A stretch of DNA of 64,000 nucleotides from Acinetobacter terrae (GTDB taxonomy: Bacteria > Pseudomonadota > Gammaproteobacteria > Pseudomonadales > Moraxellaceae): the NCBI RefSeq assembly GCF_013004375.1, contig NZ_JABERI010000001.1:124001-188000 (forward strand), given 5' to 3'. Under the pieces are notes generated by a model that was not told where the DNA came from, ran no database searches, and saw only the letters and a list, made by a program, of their open reading frames with translations. The translations under genes were made by a program, and so were the position numbers. Shown here piece by piece: positions 22,130-30,848 of the stretch. Every line of letters starts with the position of its first letter. Within the stretch, counting starts at the first letter, position 1.

Positions 22130-22654
22130 ATGCAACAGGCATTATTTGGTGGTGGATGTTTTTGGTGTGTTGAAGCCATATTTTTACAGCTTAAGGGTGT
22201 AGAAAAAGTGGTCAGTGGTTATGCTGGCGGTCACACCGACAATCCAAGTTATGACGATATTTGTCGTGGTGACACCAACCACGCAGAAGTGATTTTGATT
22301 GATTACGATGAAACGCAAATTAGCTTTGCTCAGCTTTTGGATGTGTTTTTCACCACCCATGATCCAACGACCTTAAACCGTCAAGGCAATGACATTGGCA
22401 CTCAATATCGTTCTGTGATTTATTATTTTAATGATGAACAGCAACAGCAGGCACAACACACAATTGATGCCTTAAAAGCAGAAGGTCTGAATATTGTGAC
22501 TGAACTGAGTCCTGCACCCAAGTTCTACCCTGCGGAAGAATATCACCAGAATTTCTTTGCCCGAAATCCATCCCAAGGCTACTGTAATTTTTCTATTCCA
22601 CCGAAATTAATGAAATTACGCAGCAAGTTTCAGGACTTACTTAAAACTGAATAA
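22130..22654 (+). CDS. msrA: Peptide methionine sulfoxide reductase A
   Basis: 174 residues. It repairs methionine-S-sulfoxide in proteins. The active site [10 protein letters not shown] has the catalytic Cys10, followed by 'YAGG' and the '[16 protein letters not shown]' substrate region. It is a short cytoplasmic form without signal peptide and without a fused MsrB domain. It stands alone between two hairpins. Confidence 0.97.
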   Translation: MQQALFGGGCFWCVEAIFLQLKGVEKVVSGYAGGHTDNPSYDDICRGDTNHAEVILIDYDETQISFAQLLDVFFTTHDPTTLNRQGNDIGTQYRSVIYYFNDEQQQQAQHTIDALKAEGLNIVTELSPAPKFYPAEEYHQNFFARNPSQGYCNFSIPPKLMKLRSKFQDLLKTE

Positions 22655-22681
22655 CAGTACTTTTCAGCAAATTTCAGACAT

Positions 22682-22710
22682 AAAAAAGCGACCTTCTCGG
22701 TCGCTTTTTT
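22682..22710. terminator. Bidirectional terminator between msrA and exbD
   Basis: AAAAAAGCGACC-TTCTC-GGTCGCTTTTTT: a strong stem with an A run on the left and a T run on the right, between the convergent msrA and exbD genes. Confidence 0.92.
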
Positions 22711-22720
22711 ATACTTTTGA

Positions 22721-23125
22721 TTAGTTATCAGTCGCAAAAGCAATATCGCTGAGCCCGGCTTCGCTCGCACGAGACATCACTTGTGCAACAGCGTCATAAC
22801 GTGATTCTTTATCTGCTTTCAGAACAATGGTCGGCTGACGCTCTTCCTGACCAGCTTCATTAAATTTTGTCTGTAACTCATCAAGAGTGAGCACCTTGCC
22901 ATTCCAGGCAACTTCTCCACCTGCATTAATACTGATGGTCACATTTTTAGGTGGCAAATCAATAATATCTGCCGTGGTCTTTGGTAAGGTTAATGGAATT
23001 GATGGGTTAGCAACGGTTGCTGTCACCAAAAAGATGATCATCAATACCAACATAATATCGATCAGTGGAATGAGATTCATCTCATTCATGCCTACATCGT
23101 TGTCTTCGCCCAATTGAAAGCCCAT
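22721..23125 (-). CDS. exbD: ExbD, TonB-complex stator protein
   Basis: 134 residues: one N-terminal transmembrane helix (about 17-40) that carries the proton-coupling Asp in 'LIDIMLVLMIIFLV', then a periplasmic domain. It works with ExbB to couple the proton gradient to TonB. The ATG overlaps the exbB stop by one base (TAATG on the minus strand). It is the last gene of tonB-exbB-exbD. Confidence 0.95.
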   Translation of the reverse strand: MGFQLGEDNDVGMNEMNLIPLIDIMLVLMIIFLVTATVANPSIPLTLPKTTADIIDLPPKNVTISINAGGEVAWNGKVLTLDELQTKFNEAGQEERQPTIVLKADKESRYDAVAQVMSRASEAGLSDIAFATDN

Positions 23126-23748
23126 TAAGCTTGACCTCCCACCAAATGATTTGACGTTGCTTTAGCATCAGTGGCTTGAGCCGAGCTATCTTGTTGCAAC
23201 ATGGTATCAATCAACAAGCTGTGTGCCTGGTCTTGTAATTCATGTGATAAACCACGATTGACACGGGTACAAATGTTATAAGCCAGTACTGCAGGAATCG
23301 CCACCGCCAAACCCAGACCGGTCATAATCAAAGCTTCACCTACAGGTGTTGCCACTTGGGCCAAACCGGCCTGACCACTCTTACCTACCGCAACCAAGGC
23401 ATGGAAAATACCCCAAACTGTACCGAACAAACCCACAAATGGTGCAAGTGAAGCAATGGTACCTAGAACCGCAACACCTTTTTCCGCACTCGATTTTTCA
23501 GCAGAAATTTGACGCAATAAAGCTTGTTCTGCCACTGCTTTACGTTGTTCAAAATTCAAAGGTGCAAATTTTGCCTTTAACTTGCTTAACGCTTGAGAAA
23601 GTTGAGCATAAGCTTGTTGCTTCAGTTGGCGAGTCCCCATTAAACGTAAAACGAAGATTGTCCATGTCGTAATCGACATTGCCAATAACACGAAATACAG
23701 TGTCTTACTCACTGCATCGGCGTGTTGCCAATAAACTGAAAAGTTCAT
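23125..23748 (-). CDS. exbB: ExbB, TonB-complex motor protein
   Basis: 207 residues with three transmembrane helices (about 15-36, 100-125, 140-165) and the MotA/TolQ/ExbB pattern 'IASLAPFVGLFGTVWGIFHAL ...' followed by 'ALIMTGLGLAVAIPAVLAYN'. It forms the pentameric proton channel around ExbD in the inner membrane. It lies 20 bp after tonB. The similar tolQ is excluded by the tonB context. Confidence 0.94.
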   Translation of the reverse strand: MNFSVYWQHADAVSKTLYFVLLAMSITTWTIFVLRLMGTRQLKQQAYAQLSQALSKLKAKFAPLNFEQRKAVAEQALLRQISAEKSSAEKGVAVLGTIASLAPFVGLFGTVWGIFHALVAVGKSGQAGLAQVATPVGEALIMTGLGLAVAIPAVLAYNICTRVNRGLSHELQDQAHSLLIDTMLQQDSSAQATDAKATSNHLVGGQA

Positions 23749-23768
23749 ACTCGAACTCCTAAAAAATG

Positions 23769-24563
23769 TTAGCCGTGTGGATTCAATGTCAATTCAAATG
23801 GTTGGTCAGCACTAATTGGATAAGCCACGCCATTTTCTTTGTACGGTTTGAATTTGGAACTACGCACTGAGCGTAAAATCTTGTTATCTAAAGCAGGCAC
23901 ACCACTCGAACGTGCAATACGCGCTGAGGTAATCACCCCTTTTTCATTCGCTTCAATATGTATCACCACAATACGCGTTTGGCCTTCTAAATCGCTATTG
24001 TTATAAGAAGGTTTTGGCGAACGACTCCATTGCACGCCCGAGCCACCAATCGATACACTTTTTGGAGATGGCGGAGCAGCTGGTGCCGGTGGAGTAACAG
24101 GTGCTGGTGGCGCAACTGGCGCAGGTTTAGCGACTGGTACAGGTTTAACCACTTTAGTTTCAGAAATCGTAGTCGTGACAGTGGGTTTAGGCGGTGCTTC
24201 AACCGGCTTCACCACTGGTTTTGGTGTTTCTGCTTTTTTAACTTGTTGAACCTTCTCTACCTTTTTCGGAGGTGGTGGAAGTTGTTTTTCTACAATTTTA
24301 ACTTCTTTCACTTCCTTAGGCTTGGGCTTTTCTTTTTTCGGTTCAGCTTTCGGCTTAGGCGGTAAAGGTTTAGGTGGTTCTTGAATTTTAACAAAACGAA
24401 CTTTTAACGGCTCTTTTTCAACGGGTTTGAGTTCTGGGGTCTTCATTTGCCCCACCGCCCACAACACACCCATGTGACCGACCACAACGGCGATGAGCGC
24501 TGTGATAATTTTCTTTTTCATCGGATTGGGAGTTTGCATATTTAGAGCGGGAGATTGACTCAT
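23769..24563 (-). CDS. tonB: TonB energy transducer
   Basis: 264 residues. It has an N-terminal membrane anchor (about 18-40), a long Pro/Lys/Val-rich linker that spans the periplasm (about 50-170), and a C-terminal TonB domain (about 180-260) with 'RIVVIHIEANEKGVITSARIARSSG' split by strands and a final 'PFELTLNPHG'. It transmits energy to outer-membrane receptors for iron-siderophores, haem or vitamin B12. It is first in tonB-exbB-exbD, with a Fur box about 95 bp upstream, so iron should repress it. Confidence 0.95.
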   Translation of the reverse strand: MSQSPALNMQTPNPMKKKIITALIAVVVGHMGVLWAVGQMKTPELKPVEKEPLKVRFVKIQEPPKPLPPKPKAEPKKEKPKPKEVKEVKIVEKQLPPPPKKVEKVQQVKKAETPKPVVKPVEAPPKPTVTTTISETKVVKPVPVAKPAPVAPPAPVTPPAPAAPPSPKSVSIGGSGVQWSRSPKPSYNNSDLEGQTRIVVIHIEANEKGVITSARIARSSGVPALDNKILRSVRSSKFKPYKENGVAYPISADQPFELTLNPHG

Positions 24564-24655
24564 TAAAATCAGTTACCTAATTAAAGCGATTGTAGATCAA
24601 TACAGATTTAAGCAATCAAGCTCATCGGTTAGTACAATTAAAGCATCGCAATAAT

Positions 24656-24676
24656 AAATGAGAAGTGTTTTCATTT
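24656..24676. promoter_or_regulatory. Fur box upstream of tonB
   Basis: AAATGAGAAGTGTTTTCATTT: two 9-bp arms with one mismatch around a 3-bp centre, the same geometry as the consensus AAATGAGAATNATTCTCATTT. The position in the tonB 5' region supports iron repression of tonB-exbB-exbD. Confidence 0.7.
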
Positions 24677-24727
24677 GCAACTATTAAATCGTAAGTTTTG
24701 ATGAGTTTTTTTAATCAATAAAACAAG

Positions 24728-24752
24728 AAAGGCACACTTTAAGTATGCCTTT
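24728..24752 (-). terminator. Terminator after purU
   Basis: AAAGGCACACTTTAAGTATGCCTTT: a near-perfect stem with one mismatch. On the minus strand it follows purU, with a T-rich tail beyond. Confidence 0.75.
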
Positions 24753-24776
24753 CTTTAAAAATCAGTCAATGCTTTT

Positions 24777-25643
24777 TTATTGGAAGACTACAGTTTTATT
24801 GCCATCAACAATAATACGATCTTCAAGATGCCATTTTACCGCACGAGCCAAAACATTTCGTTCCACATCTTGTCCAAGTTCACGCAGCTGATCGACAGTA
24901 AAATCGTGATTTACCCGTTCTACATCTTGCTCAATGATTGGACCCTGATCGAGATCGGCAGTCACATAATGCGCGGTTGCACCAATCAGTTTCACACCTT
25001 TTTCATACGCTTGCTTATAAGGGTTTGCACCGACAAAGGCAGGTAAGAATGAATGGTGAATGTTGATGATTTTCATTTCCCATTTTTTGACAAATTCTTC
25101 ATCCAGAATTTGCATATAACGTGCAAGAACTAACAAATCGTTGCCTTGCATGATTTCATCAATTTTGGCATAGGCTTCACGTTTGTTTTCTTTATTGACT
25201 GGAACTACAACAAAAGGAATACCGAAGTTTTCAACTGACTCGCGTAAATCTTCATGGTTGGACACTACAGTTGTGATTTCACAAGGTAAACCGCCACGTG
25301 CATGACGCCATAACAACTCAAGCAAGGCATGATCAACTTTAGAGACTAAAATGCCAACTTTTTTGACATCGCTGACCAAAGCCAAACGCCAATTCATGTT
25401 ATAGCGCTCTGCAACATTGGTCGCAAAAGTTTGAGTCAAATTTTCTTTACGGCTTTGCAAGTTATCCAGTTCAAACTCAACACGCATGAAGTAACGCCCG
25501 CCCTGAGCTTCAGTCGCGTATTGATCAAGTGCGGTAATATTTGCTCCTTGATGATACAAAAAGCTCGATACAGCTTGCACGATTCCTGGTTTATCCTCGC
25601 AAGTAATCAGTAAACGTGCTGTGTTAGCAGTGGTCATATTCAT
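24777..25643 (-). CDS. purU: Formyltetrahydrofolate deformylase
   Basis: 288 residues. It hydrolyses 10-formyl-tetrahydrofolate to formate and tetrahydrofolate, balancing one-carbon pools and feeding formate to PurT. It has an N-terminal ACT domain (about 9-85, 'RLLITCEDKPGIVQAVS') and a C-terminal formyltransferase-type domain with catalytic-region 'NIHHSFLPAFVGANPY' and 'IGATAHYVTADLDQGPII'. Two nearby ATG codons (25643, 25637) are possible starts; neither has a strong ribosome-binding site. Confidence 0.96.
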   Translation of the reverse strand: MNMTTANTARLLITCEDKPGIVQAVSSFLYHQGANITALDQYATEAQGGRYFMRVEFELDNLQSRKENLTQTFATNVAERYNMNWRLALVSDVKKVGILVSKVDHALLELLWRHARGGLPCEITTVVSNHEDLRESVENFGIPFVVVPVNKENKREAYAKIDEIMQGNDLLVLARYMQILDEEFVKKWEMKIINIHHSFLPAFVGANPYKQAYEKGVKLIGATAHYVTADLDQGPIIEQDVERVNHDFTVDQLRELGQDVERNVLARAVKWHLEDRIIVDGNKTVVFQ

Positions 25644-25721
25644 GTTGGTTTATATCACTAATCAGTTAAATTGAAAAACAAGCCGAGCATTCTAACGCTT
25701 TTTTAAGGCTTTCTAAATAGG

Positions 25722-26441
25722 CTATGTCGCATCGGGATTTTTACTTGAAGATAGGCTCTCAAAAAGCTCTGAAGGACCCAGCGTTTCAAGCAGATGTTCA
25801 TAGGTTTGACGACTTTCACCACGCAAATACGCCCCTTCCAGGAACACCATTTGACGTAATGCCTGCCAGACCCATTTTTCTTCTAAAGTATTTGAGTCGG
25901 TAATATGACCCGACATATATAAGAAGTTGGTCCAGTTGGTCAAAACAATCCACAAGTTAATAATCAGGGCCTCAATTTCTGAGTCCGTCATTTGCATCAG
26001 GCCTGCATTCACAAAAGCTTTATAAATTTTCTGCCCCTGTTGCATCACCTGACCGGCAAAACGTGGATACATTTTGCGAAAATCATCATTATTTTCAACC
26101 AAATGATAAACATCACGATGCAAGAAGCGATAAGCCCAGAGCTGGCTGCTCAGTACTTGGAAATAACGAATTTTATCATTGGCATCGAGCAAGCGATCAT
26201 CTGGTAATGCAAGCATTTCCAAAGTTTCTTTCTGATACTGCTCCATCAACTCTTTGATAATTTCGTTTTTATTACGAAAATGGTAATACAAATTACCCGG
26301 GCTCATACTCAGTTCAGCTGCAATATGATTTGTTGTAACTGAACGCTCACCGCGCTCATTAAATAACTGTAAGCTGAGCTGTAAAATACGTTCTTTGGTT
26401 TTCACCGTTTTGGAGTGAGACATCCTAAAGTGACCATTCAT
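25722..26441 (-). CDS. TetR-family transcriptional regulator
   Basis: 239 residues if started at 26441; the ATG at 26423 (MSHSKTVKTKERIL) is an alternative. The N-terminal helix-turn-helix (about 15-65, 'GERSVTTNHIAAELSMSPGNLYYHFRNKNEI') is typical TetR. The C-terminal ligand domain has a long aromatic region ('WIVLTNWTNFLYMSG'). It is divergent from the aldehyde dehydrogenase gene, with a perfect 14-bp palindrome just before its own start. It probably represses both itself and the dehydrogenase in response to an aldehyde, fatty acid or related ligand. The ligand is unknown. Confidence 0.9.
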   Translation of the reverse strand: MNGHFRMSHSKTVKTKERILQLSLQLFNERGERSVTTNHIAAELSMSPGNLYYHFRNKNEIIKELMEQYQKETLEMLALPDDRLLDANDKIRYFQVLSSQLWAYRFLHRDVYHLVENNDDFRKMYPRFAGQVMQQGQKIYKAFVNAGLMQMTDSEIEALIINLWIVLTNWTNFLYMSGHITDSNTLEEKWVWQALRQMVFLEGAYLRGESRQTYEHLLETLGPSELFESLSSSKNPDAT

Positions 26442-26448
26442 TCAATAG

Positions 26449-26462
26449 GTTAGCTAGCTAAC
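26449..26462. promoter_or_regulatory. Palindromic operator between tetR-type gene and aldehyde dehydrogenase
   Basis: GTTAGCTAGCTAAC is a perfect 14-bp palindrome, 8 bp upstream of the TetR gene start and 77 bp from the dehydrogenase start. TetR dimers bind palindromes in exactly this kind of divergent spacer. Confidence 0.7.
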
Positions 26463-26538
26463 ACATAAAGTAACTTGACTATTTAGAGCTTTTACTCTAA
26501 AAATTAAATTAATCGCTTTTATTTAATGGTAGCAGGTC

Positions 26539-27987
26539 ATGAATAGTCATACAAAAACAACTTCAATGACACCACATTCTTTCGATATTCCGCACTTGCA
26601 TGATGTGCTGGAACAGCAAAAACATGCCTATCAACGCCATCCTTTACCAAGTGCAAAGGAACGTATTGATCGTTTAGCACGTTTAAAGCGTATCTTAGTT
26701 AAATATCAAGATCAATTTGCCGAAGCAATTAACCAGGACTATGGTAACCGTTCTATTGGCGAAACCAAAATCGGTGAACTGCTCACCTGTCTTGAACAGA
26801 TTAAATATTATAGCAAGCATTTGACCAATTGGATGAAACCTTCGAAACGCCATGTCGGAATTATTCATCAACCGGCAAAAGCCTGGGTTCAATATCAACC
26901 TCTCGGTGTGATCGGAATTATTGCCCCTTGGAACTATCCTTTATTATTGTCGATTGGTCCACTGATTTGTGCAATTGCTGCCGGCAACAATGCCATGATC
27001 AAAATTTCCAGCGCATCGAGCAATTTTGGTCGTGCGCTTGAAAAAGCCTTGAGTGAAGCCTTTCCGATCGAATTAGTTGCAGTCATTAATGGTGGCGGTC
27101 CTATTTCTGATGCGTTTAGCCATTTAGCCTTTGATAAAATCATTTTCACCGGTTCCACCGAAATTGGTAAAACTGTGATGGCAGCTGCCTCAGAAAACTT
27201 GGTGCCGGTAATTTTAGAATTGGGCGGAAAGTCCCCGGTTCTGGTTCACCCATCGATTGATTTACAAGATGTGGCACAACGTCTGGCTGCCGGTAAACTG
27301 TGGAATGCAGGTCAGACCTGCGTGGCACCGGACTATATGTTCCTGCCTAAAGGAAAAACGGCCGAATTCATCGAGCAGTTCAGGGCCTGTGTTGAAGAGA
27401 TGTATCCAAATATTGCATACAATCAGGATTACACCTCGATTATTAATGACAAACAGTACAATCGCCTGCAAGGTTATTTGGAAGATGCCCTTAATCAGGG
27501 TGCCAAAATTATCGAAATCAATCCTGAACATGAAGATTTAACTGCAGTTCGAAAAATTGCACCGACTTTATTGACCGGTGTAACCACTGAAATGCGGATT
27601 ATGAAAGAAGAAATCTTCGGCCCGATCCTGCCAATCATGGAATATGATCAAATTGACGATGTTATTGACTTTATTAATAGCCGTCCGCGTCCACTTGCTT
27701 TATACTATTTCGACTTTGATCAGGCGCGTGCCGACTATGTCGCACAGCATACTCATTCAGGGCATTTCGGGCAAAACACGGTATTGACCCATGTTGCACA
27801 AGACGATTTACCATTTGGTGGCGTCGGTGCTTCAGGCATGGGCAAGTATCATGGTCCAGAAGGTTTCTTCAGTTTGTCTCATGAACGGTCGGTGATGTCG
27901 AATCCTAAGCTCTATAGCTTAAAATTCATTCTCCCACCATTTAACAAGCCGATTCATAAATTGATTTCGAAGACCCTTCTTCGCTAA
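26539..27987 (+). CDS. Coniferyl-aldehyde-dehydrogenase-like aldehyde dehydrogenase
   Basis: 482 residues, NAD(P)-dependent aldehyde dehydrogenase superfamily. Catalytic Cys261 is in 'GQTCVAPDY', general base Glu227 in 'ILELGGKSP', Asn132 in 'APWNYPLLL', and 'FTGSTEIGK' binds cofactor. The C-terminal 'PPFNKPIHKLI' tail is seen in the CalB/class 3 membrane-associated branch, so the substrate may be an aromatic or long-chain aldehyde. An oddity is that the usual KPSE cofactor motif reads KISS here (near residue 155). It is divergent from a TetR regulator that probably controls it. Confidence 0.88.
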   Translation: MNSHTKTTSMTPHSFDIPHLHDVLEQQKHAYQRHPLPSAKERIDRLARLKRILVKYQDQFAEAINQDYGNRSIGETKIGELLTCLEQIKYYSKHLTNWMKPSKRHVGIIHQPAKAWVQYQPLGVIGIIAPWNYPLLLSIGPLICAIAAGNNAMIKISSASSNFGRALEKALSEAFPIELVAVINGGGPISDAFSHLAFDKIIFTGSTEIGKTVMAAASENLVPVILELGGKSPVLVHPSIDLQDVAQRLAAGKLWNAGQTCVAPDYMFLPKGKTAEFIEQFRACVEEMYPNIAYNQDYTSIINDKQYNRLQGYLEDALNQGAKIIEINPEHEDLTAVRKIAPTLLTGVTTEMRIMKEEIFGPILPIMEYDQIDDVIDFINSRPRPLALYYFDFDQARADYVAQHTHSGHFGQNTVLTHVAQDDLPFGGVGASGMGKYHGPEGFFSLSHERSVMSNPKLYSLKFILPPFNKPIHKLISKTLLR

Positions 27988-27995
27988 CTGATCAA

Positions 27996-28032
27996 GGCAT
28001 GAGCTATTGCACGTGTTCATGCCGGGTTTTTA
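27996..28032 (+). terminator. Terminator after the aldehyde dehydrogenase gene
   Basis: GGCATGA (27996-28002) pairs with TCATGCC (28017-28023) around a 14-nt loop, followed by GGGTTTTTATT. Confidence 0.7.
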
Positions 28033-28149
28033 TTAAATTCGCTTGTCTTTTAAGCGTATTTTTGATATAAAACGCCCCTTGAATGATTTCATCCGTTTAC
28101 TTTTAATGACTAGCCGCACAATTGGTGCTGTCTAGCAATGGAGTTCACC

Positions 28150-28386
28150 ATGTCTAAGGTTTGCCAAGTTACCGGCAAGCGTCCAGTCGTTGGCAACAAC
28201 GTCTCGCACGCCAATAACAAAACCAAACGCCGGTTCGAGCCGAACCTGCATCACCACCGTTTCTGGTTAGAAAGCGAAAAACGTTTTGTACGTCTTCGTT
28301 TAACCACTAAAGGTATGCGTATTATCGACAAATTGGGTATCGAAAAGGTTGTTACTGACCTACGTGCTCAAGGTCAAAAGATCTAA
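28150..28386 (+). CDS. rpmB: Ribosomal protein L28
   Basis: 78 residues, the same length as E. coli L28. The start [12 protein letters not shown] is preceded by GGAG at 7 nt; a start 12 nt upstream would remove that site. It is a small basic protein of the 50S subunit. It is followed 12 bp later by rpmG, its usual partner. Confidence 0.98.
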   Translation: MSKVCQVTGKRPVVGNNVSHANNKTKRRFEPNLHHHRFWLESEKRFVRLRLTTKGMRIIDKLGIEKVVTDLRAQGQKI

Positions 28387-28398
28387 GGAGTTCGAACC

Positions 28399-28554
28399 AT
28401 GCGTGATAAAATTCGTCTAGTTTCTTCAGCTGGTACTGGTTATTTCTATACCACAACTAAGAACAAACGTACTATGCCGGAAAAAATGGAAATCAAAAAA
28501 TTTGATCCAAAAATCCGTCAACACGTAATCTTCAAAGAAGCTAAAATTAAATAA
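28399..28554 (+). CDS. rpmG: Ribosomal protein L33
   Basis: 51 codons plus stop: [20 protein letters not shown]..., ending in KEAKIK. AAGGAG lies 8 nt upstream. It is the cysteine-free L33 form: the zinc-binding CxxC pairs found in the other paralogue are absent. Co-transcribed with rpmB; a strong terminator follows. Confidence 0.97.
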
Positions 28555-28567
28555 TTTTGCCTTCTTT

Positions 28568-28598
28568 AAAAAAGCGACCTTCTGGGTCGTTTTTTTTT
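28568..28598 (+). terminator. Terminator of rpmB-rpmG
   Basis: AAAAAAGCGACC...GGGTCG followed by nine T, right after rpmG. Confidence 0.93.
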
Positions 28599-28694
28599 GC
28601 ATTTTTTTTATCCGAGTTGATACACTTTAGCTACTTTTTTGGCACCGTTTGTGCTTTTGTATTTTTACCCTTAACTAGGCTTAAGGAGTTTTTA

Positions 28695-30413
28695 GTGCCT
28701 CATGACGTAGATCTCATCATATTATTAGCAGTTGGCTTTGGACTGGCGCTTATTTTTGGCTATATTGCGGCTCGCATACGCCTTCCCCCTCTGATCGGCT
28801 ATCTCGTTGCCGGTATCATCATTAGTCCGAACACCCCCGGTGTGGTCGGAGATATTCATCTTGCCAACCAACTGGCTGAACTTGGGGTTATGTTCCTCAT
28901 GTTTGGTGTCGGGATGCACTTTTCCTTAAATGATTTGATGCAGGTACGTCGAATCGCTTTACCAGGTGCTGTTTTACAAATTGCTGTCGCGACCTTACTG
29001 GGAATAGGCGTTTCCATGATCTGGGGCTGGAGTTTTGGTTCTGCACTGGTTTTTGGCTTAAGCCTGTCCTGTGCCAGCACTGTAGTATTACTCAAAGCCT
29101 TGGGTGACCGCGGTCTACTCAACTCGGTCAACGGTAAAATTGCCGTGGGCTGGTTATTGGTTGAAGACTTGGTCATGGTCTTGGTCCTTGTTCTACTCCC
29201 TGCCACCGCAGTCTTACTTGGCGGCACACCAGTTGCTGGTTCCAATGCCGATGCAAATATCTGGATGACCTTAGCGGTTACTTTACTTAAAGTGGCTGGT
29301 TTTATTGCCTTTATGCTGATCATTGGTAAACGTCTCGTACCCTGGATTATGCAGGTTGTGGCACGCCTGGGATCTCGCGAACTGTTTACCTTGACCGTTG
29401 TTGCCGCTGCGATATCGATTGCTTTTGGTGCTTATAAAGTCTTTGGCGTATCAATGGCGCTGGGTGCATTCTTCGCAGGGATGGTGGTTAAAGAATCTGA
29501 TTTCAGTCACCGTGCAGAAGAAGAAACCTTACCGCTGCGTGAAATTTTTTCGATTTTATTCTTTGTTTCCGTTGGCATGCTGTTCGACCCACGCATTTTG
29601 ATTGAGCAACCCTTCCATGTGCTTGCTGTGGTTGGCATCATCATGATTGGCAAGACCATTGCCGCAATGGCTTTGGTTTTATTCTTCCGCTATCCCATTA
29701 ATACTGCGTTAACCGTGGGTGCAAGCCTTGCGCAAATCGGCGAGTTTTCTTTTATTCTGGCAACTTTGGGCCTCTCACTCAATTTACTTTCCATAGAAGG
29801 GCAAAACCTGATTCTAGCGGGTGCATTGATTTCCATCACCCTAAATTCATTTGTGTTCTCTGCAATTGAACCTGTACAAAACTGGATTCGTGAACGCTCA
29901 CATTTGGCGCGTTTATTGGAACGTAGTGGTGACCCGCTTTCTATGCTACCAGATGAAGTATCTCAAGAGTATTTGCGTGATCAGGTGGTGATTGTCGGTC
30001 ATGGTGAAGTCGGTCGTCGCATTGCTAAAACATTAATGGCACAGGACATTAAAGTGGTGATTGCGGAAGAAAACCGCGAAATTGTAGAAAGTTTACGCGG
30101 AAAAGGCATTGCTGCAGTTTCTGGTCATGCCACTGAACCGAGCGTGTTAATTCAAGCACATATTCAACATGCACGACTTTTGGTTCTATCCCCGATGGAT
30201 ATTTTGGATATTCACAAAATTGTGGATATTGCCAAAACACTGAATCCACAAATTCAGGTTTTAGTCTGTGCAGAAAGTAAAGAAGAAGCTGAAGTGATTC
30301 GTCGTGATGGTATTGGTGAAGTCTATTTTGCCAAAGAGGAAATGGCGAAAAATATGACCAATCATATTCTCAATCAAATCCAGATTGCACATCAACAAGA
30401 CCCCACACATTAA
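28695..30413 (+). CDS. ybaL: Kef/YbaL-type cation:proton antiporter
   Basis: 572 residues from a GTG start that has AAGGAG 6 nt upstream. The open frame extends to 28557, but that part reads through the rpmG terminator and is not coding. The N-terminal half is a CPA2 Na+/H+-exchanger domain with about 12 helices ('PPLIGYLVAGIIISPNTPG', 'VEDLVMVLVLVLLP', 'SLAQIGEFSFIL'). The C-terminal part (about 430-550) is a TrkA-N/RCK nucleotide-binding domain ('VVIVGHGEVGRRIAKTL'). It closely follows the E. coli YbaL layout and probably exports K+ in exchange for H+, gated by a nucleotide. It is a single gene. Confidence 0.92.
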   Translation: MPHDVDLIILLAVGFGLALIFGYIAARIRLPPLIGYLVAGIIISPNTPGVVGDIHLANQLAELGVMFLMFGVGMHFSLNDLMQVRRIALPGAVLQIAVATLLGIGVSMIWGWSFGSALVFGLSLSCASTVVLLKALGDRGLLNSVNGKIAVGWLLVEDLVMVLVLVLLPATAVLLGGTPVAGSNADANIWMTLAVTLLKVAGFIAFMLIIGKRLVPWIMQVVARLGSRELFTLTVVAAAISIAFGAYKVFGVSMALGAFFAGMVVKESDFSHRAEEETLPLREIFSILFFVSVGMLFDPRILIEQPFHVLAVVGIIMIGKTIAAMALVLFFRYPINTALTVGASLAQIGEFSFILATLGLSLNLLSIEGQNLILAGALISITLNSFVFSAIEPVQNWIRERSHLARLLERSGDPLSMLPDEVSQEYLRDQVVIVGHGEVGRRIAKTLMAQDIKVVIAEENREIVESLRGKGIAAVSGHATEPSVLIQAHIQHARLLVLSPMDILDIHKIVDIAKTLNPQIQVLVCAESKEEAEVIRRDGIGEVYFAKEEMAKNMTNHILNQIQIAHQQDPTH

Positions 30414-30424
30414 TCTTGTATCGT

Positions 30425-30454
30425 AAAAAAACGCACTCATGAGTGCGTTTTTTT
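30425..30454. terminator. Bidirectional terminator after ybaL
   Basis: AAAAAAACGCACTCATGAGTGCGTTTTTTT, read in two arms, is a perfect palindrome between convergent genes. Confidence 0.93.
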
Positions 30455-30466
30455 ATTTGGGAGAGA

Positions 30467-30745
30467 TCAGCTCAAATACTTAGGTTGATCATCCACAATC
30501 TCTGCCTGCCATTCATTGACCTGCTTTTCCATCATGGCAAACAAAGCAGCTTGCACCATATGTTGTGCAATCTCAGGCATTTGATCACCCAGTAATGACT
30601 TCACTTCATCATTAAACTGAATTTTAACCAAGGGTTCTTTTTGAGAGCCTGCATTTCGCAATGCCAACTCACCACCTTCAAGTTGAACCAATTCTAAAAT
30701 AGCTTCTTGATTACCAAATAATTCTTTCAATTGTTCTATAGACAT
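30467..30745 (-). CDS. Small conserved-looking protein of unknown function
   Basis: 92 residues, acidic, soluble, no signal peptide. Helical text ('MSIEQLKELFGNQEAILELV', 'MPEIAQHMVQAALFAMMEKQVNEW') suggests a small helical protein with a central beta stretch. I do not recognise the family. A minus-strand gene with similar spacing lies 100 bp upstream (30849-31352), so the two may share a transcript. GGAGG-like sequence precedes the ATG. Confidence 0.75.
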   Translation of the reverse strand: MSIEQLKELFGNQEAILELVQLEGGELALRNAGSQKEPLVKIQFNDEVKSLLGDQMPEIAQHMVQAALFAMMEKQVNEWQAEIVDDQPKYLS

Positions 30746-30848
30746 AGTTCCTCCATGTTCAACATGGTGGCAAAGGCAGTTGCACTTTGCATTACGTAGA
30801 CTACTTATATAAGGCCGATAGCAAAAACTTCAAGAGCAGAAAAAAAGA

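Noticed and set aside
24030..24365. 111-codon plus-strand frame rich in Trp, Arg and Phe
   Set aside because: It is the antisense of the Pro/Lys-rich linker of tonB and has no other support.
28557..28694. N-terminal extension of the YbaL-like antiporter
   Set aside because: The extra 46 codons read through the rpmG terminator; the GTG at 28695 has AAGGAG.
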